Below are positions 20,767-30,593 of a DNA stretch of 64,000 nt, in pieces. This stretch comes from Gemmatales bacterium (GTDB lineage Bacteria; Planctomycetota; Planctomycetia; Gemmatales; HRBIN36). The position numbers and the translations under genes are program-made. The notes beneath the pieces were generated by a model, which was not told the origin of the DNA, did not search any database, and saw only the letters and a program-made list of their open reading frames with translations. The stretch is taken from positions 1 to 64,000 of the forward strand of contig JANXCQ010000022.1 of the NCBI GenBank assembly GCA_025060195.1. Reading direction: 5' to 3'. Position 1 is the stretch's first letter. Each line of letters opens with the position of its first letter.

Positions 20767-21831
20767 ATGCCTCGACTCCATGCCTATCGACTAAGCTGCT
20801 ACCTTGTCATCCTGCCAGGATTAGGCTATGCTCTGCTTGCTGATAGTGTAGCCTTAGCTCAACCGCCACTTTCCCCATACCCCGCACCTTATTATCAGCC
20901 CCTATCTCTCGATAAGCCGACCTTCTCAGAACTAAGTGCCCCCTCTGCAACGAACATGCACCGAGCGCCAGCAAATTCCACCGGGCAAAAGTCGGCGGCG
21001 CCAACGCCACCTATCTCAACTTCGATACCATCGCGAATGCCGAGCGATAACCCTCCCCACGAAGGTGGCCAGGAACGGGGCTGTATCCACTGCGATGCAC
21101 TTGGCAGTTCCTGCCTGGATAAAATCCGTTCTCTATTCCACCGCCGTGCTGCCCCTAATTCACACGACTTAGAAGCAGACACTTACCTCTATAGTCCCAC
21201 AGAAAGTCGTTGGCACCTATGGAAGAAACACGAAAAACCGTGCAAGCATCCCCTTTGCGCTTACCCCCATATATTTCTGCCATTCGAACTGTATGGCCGC
21301 ATGAGCGTAGTGTGGCTTGTGGGCGGCGGGAAGTTAGATCGCACGCTTGACCCCGGCATCGGCGCCGAGATCGGCATACGTCAGTTCCTTTACGATGATA
21401 CCAAGCCCGCTGCCTGGTTTGGCGAGTTGGGCTTCGAATTTACCTATCACAATGGCGGCGAAGACCCGGATTTACCTATATTCACGATCCGTGAATGGAA
21501 CGTTTACTGGGTGCGCGTCGCCCTTGGACGCGAATGGTATTTCGGCAGCGGCGAACCCGGCGCTTGGACTTTCTTAGTGGGTGCCTTTACGGGTGGTCGC
21601 TTCGGCAGCGCTAACACGAAGTTCCTCGACGAACCGTATCGCACCGATAACATTGGCGGTCTCTTCGCCGGCGGACATGCAGGCATACTCATACCCCGTT
21701 GCGGCTACGATCTCATGGCCGAAATCTTCACCGAATACGGCCACGACTGGACCAGTTGGTCCGATCTCATTAACTCCGACCGCCATATTGATCATATCAA
21801 GCTCGGCGGCGCCATCGGTATTAGGTACTAA
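20767..21831 (+). CDS. hypothetical secreted/outer-membrane protein
   Basis: Signal-like N-terminus, C-terminal aromatic/Gly-rich beta-barrel-like sequence ending LGGAIGIRY. Confidence 0.6.
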   Translation: MPRLHAYRLSCYLVILPGLGYALLADSVALAQPPLSPYPAPYYQPLSLDKPTFSELSAPSATNMHRAPANSTGQKSAAPTPPISTSIPSRMPSDNPPHEGGQERGCIHCDALGSSCLDKIRSLFHRRAAPNSHDLEADTYLYSPTESRWHLWKKHEKPCKHPLCAYPHIFLPFELYGRMSVVWLVGGGKLDRTLDPGIGAEIGIRQFLYDDTKPAAWFGELGFEFTYHNGGEDPDLPIFTIREWNVYWVRVALGREWYFGSGEPGAWTFLVGAFTGGRFGSANTKFLDEPYRTDNIGGLFAGGHAGILIPRCGYDLMAEIFTEYGHDWTSWSDLINSDRHIDHIKLGGAIGIRY

Positions 21832-22040
21832 ACTAAATCGCAAGTCAGGGACTATAATCTAAACTGCCACTATCCAACTTTCTATGATTTGACCCCTACG
21901 GTAACACTACTAATATCTGTTAGTCAACAGTCTCATCTACTTAGTCCTTATGGGCGATTAGAAACTCAGGCCCTTTATAAGTTAGGCATTATATGCTGCC
22001 TTATTCGGCCGAAACTTAGATACTAAAGTCTAATAAACAA

Positions 22041-23654
22041 TCACCATAGCCCTAAGAGTTTCCACCAGACTAAGCCCATAGCTAACCAGATACCTAAGTT
22101 CACGAAGGATAAACGGAGGCCTAACCTCCACCATTCTCCTGTGCTGGCATAACCGACACTAAACAAAATCGGCCCGTGTGTTGTCCCGTAATGGGTCAAA
22201 CCCGCTGACAGATTGGTAAGAAACGCTAAACATGCTACGGCCAGCGGCGCTGGGATCCCCGCGACTATGAGAATGCCCGCAAACGCCCCGTACAGGGCCA
22301 CGATATGCGACGTGATGCTGGCAAACATATAATGAGCATAAAAGTAAACCAGCACGATTAGCAGGAATAGGAGCACTAATGGCAGCGGGCCGAAATAATC
22401 AGCTAAGCCGCGCGCCACGGCCTGCGGAATCGAAGTTTCCCGCAGTAAGTTGCCTAATTGCACTAGCCCGCCATACCACAGAAAAACGTTCCACGCGCCC
22501 CTCTCTTCCACCACATCCCGCCATTCTAAGACCCCGGTAAGCATTAGTAATGCGACACTCATCAGGGCCACTATCGTGATGCTTTTCGGCCCCAAGAGAA
22601 ACCCCCCTAGCATCCAACTGAGACAGGTGGTACCGAAAATTATGAGCACTATACTTTCCTTGAGCGACATAGGCCCCATAGTTTGCAAAAGGTCTCGAGC
22701 CAGTTGCGGGGCATCGGGAGTATGACGCACTCTCGGCGGGCACCATCTATAAGTCAGGGCGGGCACTACTACCAGCGACACCAACGCGGGTAAGCAGGTG
22801 TAAAGCAGCCAGTTACCATAATGCAGCACGACTGGCCGATGTACGTGAGCGCTACCCGTGCTGCCCAGCAATGCAACATGCTGCGGTGCAGGCGAAGCGG
22901 TTACCCGCGCCGCCTCTAACGCTGCCAGGGGATTACTGGCCTGGCCCGTATAAAACATGGCACAAGCCACGATGTCGCTTTGATAGATGGCCAACATTAA
23001 AAACGTCCCTAACAATGCCGCGGATGGCCCCGGATAGGATCGATAATGCTCGGCCAAGGCCCGGGCGATAGGCAAAATCACGCCCCCCACACGCGCCGCA
23101 TTCGACGGAATGACGCCCGCCAACAAGGTATCGGTGGCCACCAGTGCATAGGCCAAGCCCAACGTGCGGGCTCCCAGCGCACGAATGAAATAGAGAGCGA
23201 TGCGCCGCGCTAAGCCCGTCTTGATAACGGCCCGCGCAATCATGTACGCGGCCAACACGAGCCAAACCGTCGGCTCAGCGTAGCCCGCCAACGCTTGTTC
23301 GACGCTCAGCGTGGCAGTGACCAGAGTCGTGACGATGGCTAGGAGCACGATCGCCCCATCAGGCAACGGCCGCAAAATGAACGCCAGTATCGTGGCCAGG
23401 AAGATGGCCAACAAGCGCCAACCCGCAGGCGAAACGTTCGTCGGCCGCCAACCGAACACCCCATCCACCGCCCACACGCTCACGCCCAAACCCACCGCGA
23501 GTAACCATCCTAGCCAGGGGGCTACTAAGGGCTTTTCTAGCGCGGAAAGATGAGTCGTGTCTGCGGCTGGGAGCGTCTCGCCCCCACCAGTTGGCTTACT
23601 CGCTGGCGTTTCCCCATGCATCATGGCCGAACCCGCGCATTGCCAGCGCCGCAA
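22041..23654 (-). CDS. DASS/SLC13-family anion:sodium symporter
   Basis: Many TM segments; AIYQSDIVACAMFYTGQASNP, ASITSHIVALY and NLSAGLTHYGTTHGPI motifs of the DASS family. Confidence 0.87.
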   Translation of the reverse strand: MRRWQCAGSAMMHGETPASKPTGGGETLPAADTTHLSALEKPLVAPWLGWLLAVGLGVSVWAVDGVFGWRPTNVSPAGWRLLAIFLATILAFILRPLPDGAIVLLAIVTTLVTATLSVEQALAGYAEPTVWLVLAAYMIARAVIKTGLARRIALYFIRALGARTLGLAYALVATDTLLAGVIPSNAARVGGVILPIARALAEHYRSYPGPSAALLGTFLMLAIYQSDIVACAMFYTGQASNPLAALEAARVTASPAPQHVALLGSTGSAHVHRPVVLHYGNWLLYTCLPALVSLVVVPALTYRWCPPRVRHTPDAPQLARDLLQTMGPMSLKESIVLIIFGTTCLSWMLGGFLLGPKSITIVALMSVALLMLTGVLEWRDVVEERGAWNVFLWYGGLVQLGNLLRETSIPQAVARGLADYFGPLPLVLLFLLIVLVYFYAHYMFASITSHIVALYGAFAGILIVAGIPAPLAVACLAFLTNLSAGLTHYGTTHGPILFSVGYASTGEWWRLGLRLSFVNLGIWLAMGLVWWKLLGLW

Positions 23655-24048
23655 TCTAAATCAGCGGTAGCTTTCGACTAATCGTTCGTTCTTGGGTAAG
23701 TCGTCGGATTCGCGCAAGCCCACGCTGTCCTCACGAAAGGAAAATTCGCCCCACGGGAAGCTAAGCTGGCGAAATTTTCACGAATTTTTCTTTGACTCCC
23801 GCGGCTCCTGTTGCGTAGACTAGAAGCGAAATCGAGAAATGAGAAGCATTTCGGCGCCGGCATCGACGATTGCCGGGCACAGCCCCGAAGGATGGCACGC
23901 ACGCGAGCATCGGCAGGAGGCACGCAGTTTCCAAAGCGTTCTGTCGCTTCACTCATCGGTAACGCGGCGGAAATATACGGTCGCCCACTCAGCACGAGTG
24001 AGCGCAGGTAGAGATATTCTCGGCATATCGCCCAACGGGAGGAGCCTT

Positions 24049-24315
24049 ATGCGGTCAGAAACGCTCAGCTACCAGGTCGCTATTCCAGCCCCTGAAAAGG
24101 GTTGGTTGGAAACTCAAGAAGTTGGCGACGAATTGTTGGAAGCGACGGTGCAGAAACGCCTTGGCAACCGTATTCGCGACCTACGCATTGTGCGGAGCGA
24201 GCGGGGCGTGATCTTGCAAGGCCGCGTACCAACTTATTACGCCAAACAATTGGCCCAGCACGCTATCTTAGAATTGGGCCAACCCGTGGCCGCTAACCAA
24301 ATCGAAGTGCAATAA
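24049..24315 (+). CDS. BON-like domain protein
   Basis: ATG 24049 after GGAGG; ...VQKRLGNRIRDLRIVRSERGVILQGRVPTYYAKQLAQHAILEL pattern. Confidence 0.6.
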   Translation: MRSETLSYQVAIPAPEKGWLETQEVGDELLEATVQKRLGNRIRDLRIVRSERGVILQGRVPTYYAKQLAQHAILELGQPVAANQIEVQ

Positions 24316-24320
24316 ACGCC

Positions 24321-24698
24321 TTACGAGCCGTAACGAATCGGTGGTTCTGTCGGCGTTACGCATTGTCCTTGTACGGTAAGTTGCACCGTTTTCAGTTCCC
24401 GCCGGCGATCCAGGCGACGTAATACTGTTTCCGGCACTGTCGTGAAAGCCGCGGCAATGGTGAGCACCCAGTAGAGCGTGAGATCGCGCAAAAACTCGGC
24501 ACAGTTGTCCCACTGTTCGATTTGTTGTCGGGAGTAACCTCGTGCGGTCAACTGGCCCACAATATCTTGCCAAGCGGTGAACCGTGCATGGTCGATGAGA
24601 AGGTTCCACGCCTGGGGCCAATCGTCCGGATCACGGTGTACGACGATGGCCGCGATTTGGCGAATCTGTTCCCGCTGCTCGGGGAAAGGTACGGACAT
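24321..24698 (-). CDS. small phage-type protein (candidate Mu gp36/connector-like)
   Basis: Follows the major head protein gene on same strand; start ATG 24698 with GGGAG SD; family assignment positional. Confidence 0.45.
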   Translation of the reverse strand: MSVPFPEQREQIRQIAAIVVHRDPDDWPQAWNLLIDHARFTAWQDIVGQLTARGYSRQQIEQWDNCAEFLRDLTLYWVLTIAAAFTTVPETVLRRLDRRRELKTVQLTVQGQCVTPTEPPIRYGS

Positions 24699-24837
24699 GT
24701 TCAGTCTCCCGCAGAGGCGGGATGTCGGCGGCGCATGATCGGTTTGAGCGAACCAGCACCAACCGACACCCCGCCCAATTCGCTTGGTATGGTGGCTAAG
24801 CCGATAAGCATGCGGAGGCCTGCCGAGGGACGGGCTC

Positions 24838-25788
24838 TTACTCGTTGAGGAAGGCACTCACGAGTAGTTCAGCGGCGCCGCGATACGGATTGCCTACGAG
24901 TTGGCCCTGATGATCGGGCACGGCATCCTGTACCAGGATTTGCCGCAGCCGCGGCGCTAGTCCGGTCGAGCATACGAAAGTGCAGGTAGCAGGGGACAGC
25001 GTCAGTTGCTCATGGATGTATTCCGGTTCGTCGCCCGGTCCCGTAGCCGGAAGGCGGAACGATCGCAGCTCGCTCTCGGCCTGCATGAGCATTTGGACTA
25101 ATTCGGCGACGGAAGGTGTGTGGAGAATGCGTACACAGATCGCATCCCACCAGTAGCCGAAAGCGGCGGCGCCTTCCCCATCGACCCAGAAACTGACAAC
25201 CTTTTGCAGCAGCGCCTCGCGACTATCCGCGTTATCGCGCAAGACAAACGGTTTGCGATTCTGCCAGATCATCGGCAGCACAGGGCCCCGGTGGATCAGC
25301 AAGATCATCTGATGCCGCTGATTGTCCCCACTTGAGGCAGTGAATTCCAGGAGATTGCGGCCCACTCCCAGTTGGTGCGATGTGGCGAAGAAAGGTGAAC
25401 CGTCGAAGCAGGTCAGCGTACGTCCTTGGGCCAGGGTCCGCAACACCGCTCGGCCGGGAAACTGACGGGCTTTCTCCCCGAGTTGTCGGGCCTTGAGCAG
25501 GTAGCCGCCCGTTTGATCATCCTCGATGTCGCGCAACGGTACCTGAAAGGCGCCATCGAATTCGCGGTTTTCTACGCGATAGTCCACCACGTCAATCCGC
25601 GCGAAACGGCGATGGCCCGCATAAGCCTGAATGCCCGGAGGCGGGGCGAGCCAAGCATAATGCTCGATCCGCGCCCGCGAGTCCAGGATGGTCGTGAAGC
25701 GTTGCCAGGAAGGGGTCGCCGACTCAGGCGGGTTATACCCGGCCACAAATTCCGCACGCATCGCTGTGGTAAAGAGATCCACTTGCAT
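24838..25788 (-). CDS. Mu-like major head protein (gpT-like)
   Basis: LTCFDGSPFFATSHQ and C-terminal GNPYRGAAELLVSAFL resemble Mu gpT family; ATG 25788 with AAGGAG SD. Confidence 0.78.
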   Translation of the reverse strand: MQVDLFTTAMRAEFVAGYNPPESATPSWQRFTTILDSRARIEHYAWLAPPPGIQAYAGHRRFARIDVVDYRVENREFDGAFQVPLRDIEDDQTGGYLLKARQLGEKARQFPGRAVLRTLAQGRTLTCFDGSPFFATSHQLGVGRNLLEFTASSGDNQRHQMILLIHRGPVLPMIWQNRKPFVLRDNADSREALLQKVVSFWVDGEGAAAFGYWWDAICVRILHTPSVAELVQMLMQAESELRSFRLPATGPGDEPEYIHEQLTLSPATCTFVCSTGLAPRLRQILVQDAVPDHQGQLVGNPYRGAAELLVSAFLNE

Positions 25789-25870
25789 GGTAAGCTCCTT
25801 TGATTCGAACCTGAAGGGAAGAATAGTTGCTCCCATGTGGCCTTGGGATTCGAGGGAGACAACCGAGTGC

Positions 25871-26593
25871 TCAATTCGCCCGGGTCGTTAGAATCAGCCA
25901 GGTATTGCCAGCCGAGATCAGGCAGACATGACTCGCGAAGGAAGCGAGCGTCAACTCCGATTGCCCTTCGATACTGTCGCCCGGAGCAGCCGATATGGTA
26001 ACCGCCTGGCTGTTATTACTCGACTTGATGAAGCGAATGACATCGCCCACCTGTGTGACGCTCAGCGGTGGCAAGGTTACGGTCATGGGGGCAGTATTGG
26101 CTAAGAAAATCGTCTGGTACACCGCGAAGCGTCCTAAAACGTGATTACTTCCCTCCACGAGTACCCGCACGCCGGCGGTATCCGCACGACTACGCTGGGG
26201 CGGCGCCAGCAGCACCTCCATCGGGTTGAACACCGCGACGATCACGCCAGCGAAATTGCCAAACGGTCCGGGTTGCAGCTGCACCTGATTGCGGCTCTGG
26301 GCATACGCTTTGTAGCCGACATGCTGCGGACTGGCGTTACTCAGACGCACCGATAACAGCATCGGCCGATCGATGCACAGCCGATACTGTCCTGGCCAGC
26401 TACCGGCAGGAACCTCGACGTTTTCCTCACTGATACCGAGAAACCGCAGGGGCTGACGCTGATCGAAAATGGTCGCGTAGCCTGTCTCGGTCAGCCCCAT
26501 CAGGTCGCCGACATGGTAAATCTGGGGCTCCGCCGATAAAGGCCACAGCCGACGCGTTTCCGTGTACGGTACGGTGGTGATGCGACTTGGCAT
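25871..26593 (-). CDS. phage-type structural protein between protease and major head genes
   Basis: Position in cassette, beta-rich sequence, GGAGG SD upstream. Confidence 0.5.
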   Translation of the reverse strand: MPSRITTVPYTETRRLWPLSAEPQIYHVGDLMGLTETGYATIFDQRQPLRFLGISEENVEVPAGSWPGQYRLCIDRPMLLSVRLSNASPQHVGYKAYAQSRNQVQLQPGPFGNFAGVIVAVFNPMEVLLAPPQRSRADTAGVRVLVEGSNHVLGRFAVYQTIFLANTAPMTVTLPPLSVTQVGDVIRFIKSSNNSQAVTISAAPGDSIEGQSELTLASFASHVCLISAGNTWLILTTRAN

Positions 26594-26677
26594 GATGTAC
26601 CTCCTCTCTGCAGACGGCCCCGCTAGAGCATGGGGAATTCGCGGCGCATAGCGCGTGGCCGCGGGTTGGTTCCCAGG

Positions 26678-27589
26678 TTAGCGTCGTTGTCCGAGAAACT
26701 CCTCCGCCGACAGGCCCGAGCGTTGAAATGCTTGCACGAACCGTTCACGATTCAGCCCGAGCCGCGTCAGCTCCGGTGCATGCTGCTCGAAATAATCCAG
26801 AACCCGCTGGAGCTGCGGATCTGCCACTGTGCTGGTGGGCATCAGACGCTCGGCAAAACGAACCAACGGCGGCAACGATTCCAGCCAATGCAGAAATGCC
26901 TCCAACTGATTAGCTTCGGTGTCGCCGAAGCGATAGACCCGCTCGTTGTCTAAGGAGCAAGCGAATTCGACCAACCAACCATCCTGGAGCATAGCCGGCA
27001 GGAGCTTACCTTGCTCGAGTAAGCGTTCACAACAGGCCAAGACCCGCTGCCGGCGAGCTGCAGTGTCTAGGATGGCCTGGGACAGCGCCGGACGCGTGAT
27101 GGTCACAGAAGGAGTTTCCGGCTCGCTAAACTCGGCCAAGGGCAAATCGGCCAAGCCTCGCACGGCAGGTAACTCGCCCCCTAACAGGGCCACGCGTCGC
27201 AGTGTCCAGCCATAATGTTGACCCTCATGGACAAAGTCGCGATACAGCTCGACCGAAACCTGCCGATAGGCCCGTTGATTAATCAGTTGCGCGACCAGAG
27301 GCGGGACTTCGCTGAAATGGGCGAGCAGTCGTCGGCCGTCGCGCCAAACGTCCTGCACCCATCCCGCCGCGGGCCAACCGCTTTGCCGCAACCACGATTG
27401 ATCTTCGTCATGGCCGATGACTACCGGGGGACGGACAATCGGCGGATTGCGCATACTTAACCGCTCGAAATTCTCCACGATCTGATCCAGCTCCGCCAAG
27501 CCGAAGGTTTGCCCGTGCCAAGTTCCCGCTGCGAAGATTTCCACATTGCGGACACGGGCCCATTGAGGTGTATTTCCCGCAGTCGTCAT
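26678..27589 (-). CDS. Mu I-like phage protease/scaffold protein
   Basis: WHGQTFGLAELDQIVENF...PPVVIGHDEDQ...RQVSVELYRDF pattern of phage I proteins; GGAGGAGGAG SD. Confidence 0.75.
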   Translation of the reverse strand: MTTAGNTPQWARVRNVEIFAAGTWHGQTFGLAELDQIVENFERLSMRNPPIVRPPVVIGHDEDQSWLRQSGWPAAGWVQDVWRDGRRLLAHFSEVPPLVAQLINQRAYRQVSVELYRDFVHEGQHYGWTLRRVALLGGELPAVRGLADLPLAEFSEPETPSVTITRPALSQAILDTAARRQRVLACCERLLEQGKLLPAMLQDGWLVEFACSLDNERVYRFGDTEANQLEAFLHWLESLPPLVRFAERLMPTSTVADPQLQRVLDYFEQHAPELTRLGLNRERFVQAFQRSGLSAEEFLGQRR

Positions 27590-27610
27590 GGTGCTCCTCC
27601 TCCGTTGCCT

Positions 27611-28963
27611 TTAGCGCCAATCAGGCCTGGTGCGAGGAATTGACAACCCATGGTCAGCGATATGGGCACAAGGACAAGGTCGGATCTCGGCAGCGCGGTG
27701 CCCCTGGGCGGGTTGCGGGGCCAGCTGATCGTGCGGCTCCAACGGCGCTTGTCGGCCATACCGCAGATACAACGCCGAACGCGCGAGCGGTAAGCCCATG
27801 GCCCTCAGCCCGCGATCCACCTTGAGCGACGCCCATAGCTCACGATCATTGACCCCCACGAGCTGCACACGAGGCACGTCGGCATAGGCGAAATTCAGTT
27901 GCACCAAGTCGGGGAGCAACTGGCTATTGAGCGCGTCGGACACCAGTTGTGCCAAATGCCAGACGAACAACTCCGCCGTACTGCGGTGGACTTCCCCTAA
28001 GCACCGTGCGCCCGTGCGCAATCCTTCCAGACCGTGTAATAACGCCCCTGTGATACCGAGATAGATTTCATGGCGCAGGTCGCGCACCGCTTGAGCGAAG
28101 TCCTCTGCGTTGCGTCCGGCTAAAGTCAACGGAAGAATCTCCACGCCCTCCGGAAGGGTGATATATCCTGCCTGCCGGGCCTCTCGCAGTGCCTGCTCCA
28201 GAGCGCTCTGCCAATCACTGCGATGGGCGGGATAGCGCCCGATGAGTAAGGGATGACTGAACCGTTCCAAGGCGAGCATGCGCAGCTTCCAGGCCGTGTC
28301 TAACGTCCACCACGCCCGATACGCCGCCAACAAGTCCGACATGCCGTAGGGATGTTCATAGAGCGACAGGTAGCGCACGATGACGAAATCCCGCGGGTCA
28401 TACCGCTGCTTACCGTCAGCACTGACCACGGCCGTGATGTTGTAAAACGCATCCGTTTCCAAGCGGAACCAAGCCGGATCCTTGGCCTTGAGATCACGGA
28501 GCACAATCTTTCCCGCCCATGGGCCATGCCGTTGCACCATCCAAACCTTTTCCGCCACGCTATAGCCGTCTAACAGAGCGGGCAGCAAAAGCGCCTCGCA
28601 AATCTTGCGCAAACCGCCGGCACATTGCGTGAGCACGTCAAACACGAACCGTGCCGCGCGGCGATCCTGCCGTTGAGCGGGATGGGCAGGATGAACGTGT
28701 AAATCGAGACTGGCCACAGCCACCACCTTCTGCAACAAAGCGGCCTTGACCGTCGGCTCGGCCAACATCTTGCGCACTATCTGCCGCCATTGCACCGGAT
28801 CTTTGGGCCAATCGTCATACCAGGGTGCCAAGCGATACGGTTCCCGCCGAAACGCCTCGGCCAACTTCTCCGCAAAGAATCGGGTCGGTCGCGCGACACT
28901 GGAAGCCCGATGTCGCTCCCGCCACCAATTCCGAAGCCGTTGCCACCATCTCATCGTTGTCAT
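27611..28963 (-). CDS. Mu gp29-like portal protein (DUF935)
   Basis: LAEPTVKAALLQKVVAVASLDLHVHP..., DFVIVRYLSLYEHPYGMSDLLAAYRAWWTLDTAWK; adjacent to I-like and T-like genes. Confidence 0.78.
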   Translation of the reverse strand: MTTMRWWQRLRNWWRERHRASSVARPTRFFAEKLAEAFRREPYRLAPWYDDWPKDPVQWRQIVRKMLAEPTVKAALLQKVVAVASLDLHVHPAHPAQRQDRRAARFVFDVLTQCAGGLRKICEALLLPALLDGYSVAEKVWMVQRHGPWAGKIVLRDLKAKDPAWFRLETDAFYNITAVVSADGKQRYDPRDFVIVRYLSLYEHPYGMSDLLAAYRAWWTLDTAWKLRMLALERFSHPLLIGRYPAHRSDWQSALEQALREARQAGYITLPEGVEILPLTLAGRNAEDFAQAVRDLRHEIYLGITGALLHGLEGLRTGARCLGEVHRSTAELFVWHLAQLVSDALNSQLLPDLVQLNFAYADVPRVQLVGVNDRELWASLKVDRGLRAMGLPLARSALYLRYGRQAPLEPHDQLAPQPAQGHRAAEIRPCPCAHIADHGLSIPRTRPDWR

Positions 28964-29560
28964 CCCACTGGTGCAGCGATCCGCCTCATGGGATCAGCAT
29001 AAGTGTACTTATGTTCAGTTGACGGGATTAAAGCAGAACCTCGGGAGCTAAGTCAAGATCAATTTCACCAAAAATTGCCATTTGCTAAAAACAGAAACGC
29101 GGCGTAGTAGGAACTGCATCATTGTCTGCGATGGTTATCCCAACTCATCCACGCTGACTCTAAACCGCAGATTATTAGGATAAGCGCGGATGCCTAGTAA
29201 AGGTCTCGTATCCGACTTTAGGTACAAACCGGAGTGACAACAAGGCACTGATAATCGTCAACGCTTGGAACCTACTAACATGGTTGTCGCCGGCTCGAAT
29301 CCCGTGATCTAAGAGCAAGACGCTAATAAACGTCCGCGCTTGAAACCGTTGCCAAATAATGCCGACGAGTGCTAGGTTCGCTGCGAATGGATGTAGCAGC
29401 TTGGTTGCGTGAGAGTAAATTTGTGCGCAGAGTTAGGTAATGCCCTTTATTAGATGCATAACCGCATTATTTAAGGCTTAGGTGGGATGCTAAGTTCGCA
29501 TCTTATCAGCTTATCGCTTATCTCTGGGAGCTATGAAACTATGCTTTCCCAGCGCTAAGG

Positions 29561-30058
29561 TTATGAGAATATTGCCGTAAGAAACTTCAACGTGTCGGCA
29601 TAAATTCCTGGATCCTCCGACTCACGCGGGCCAGCTATGTTGATCACGAGTTCGTCGTCGGGCCAGAGGTGGGCTACTTGTGTCAACCAACTTCGCCCTG
29701 CTTCGATGGCATGGGGCTCGGTCAGATTGACAATCCGATATGGGCGCAAGAAGACCAACTCGGCCAGCTGCTTGGTCAACTGGGTACCCGGGGAACGGTG
29801 GAGCGCCTCGCCGCGAACCACGATAAGCGTAGCGTGCGAATCGCGGACATTCCAGGCCGTGCGCTGTTCGGGCGCGCGGGAAGGTGTCTCAAGGAGGCGA
29901 GGATATATAGCTAATAAGCCTGGGGGTGTAGTTAGATCCTCGGCCCATCCTCCGCGTGGACACCATCCGCCATACGGCCTATCGGTGTGTATGGCGAAAT
30001 CGAGCGCGGCTCGGTCGACGCCCGTTTGGCCGCCCGACCAAATCACCAAGCGAAGCAC
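29561..30058 (-). CDS. putative molybdenum-carrier (MoCo_carrier, SLOG-like fold) protein
   Basis: IWSGGQTGVDRAALDFAI and GGWCPRGGWAEDL motifs. Confidence 0.8.
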   Translation of the reverse strand: MLRLVIWSGGQTGVDRAALDFAIHTDRPYGGWCPRGGWAEDLTTPPGLLAIYPRLLETPSRAPEQRTAWNVRDSHATLIVVRGEALHRSPGTQLTKQLAELVFLRPYRIVNLTEPHAIEAGRSWLTQVAHLWPDDELVINIAGPRESEDPGIYADTLKFLTAIFS

Positions 30059-30593
30059 GGGGCGTCCTCCTTCGTCGTCGTGCTCAGGGGCAGCACCTCG
30101 GAGTAAGCGGCTCCATCATGGCCGAGGCTCAGTGCCATAGCCGGGCCTTGCATGTATACGGCTAAGGTTCTTCCCTCGCTTGCGAGACGGCGAGTCGTCG
30201 TGTCCTGCTCGAAATCGCAGCGCCTGGCCAAGGCCGAGCGGACATTTCTGGACGCTCGGCTTTCAGTGAAGTTTGGACTATCGTCGTCGCTCCCAGCTCC
30301 CATGGTGCAATATATGGTGAAAGATTAGCGTCAGGACGACGAAGTAAAGTCTGTGGTCGTCCCCTCTAAGTCGCGCCCTACAACGGGGCTATAGCGTTCC
30401 ACCCCCGTTCGTGCTGCTGGGCATAAGTGCTCTTGGCCAAAATGAGCTTTCTTGGTTAGCATAATGATAGGTGCGCCGCGGTCGGCCAGAGCGTGGCTTT
30501 CGAGCACGTAGACCGATGCATAAAGAGCTATTAGGCAGGGACAGCAACTGCTACCCTGAGACATCGAGGTTTCCCATAGCACGGGAGGTAACC

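Noticed and set aside
24321-28963. Complete prophage
   Set aside because: Only head-type genes are visible; no integrase/transposase, terminase, tail, lysis or regulatory genes within the window.
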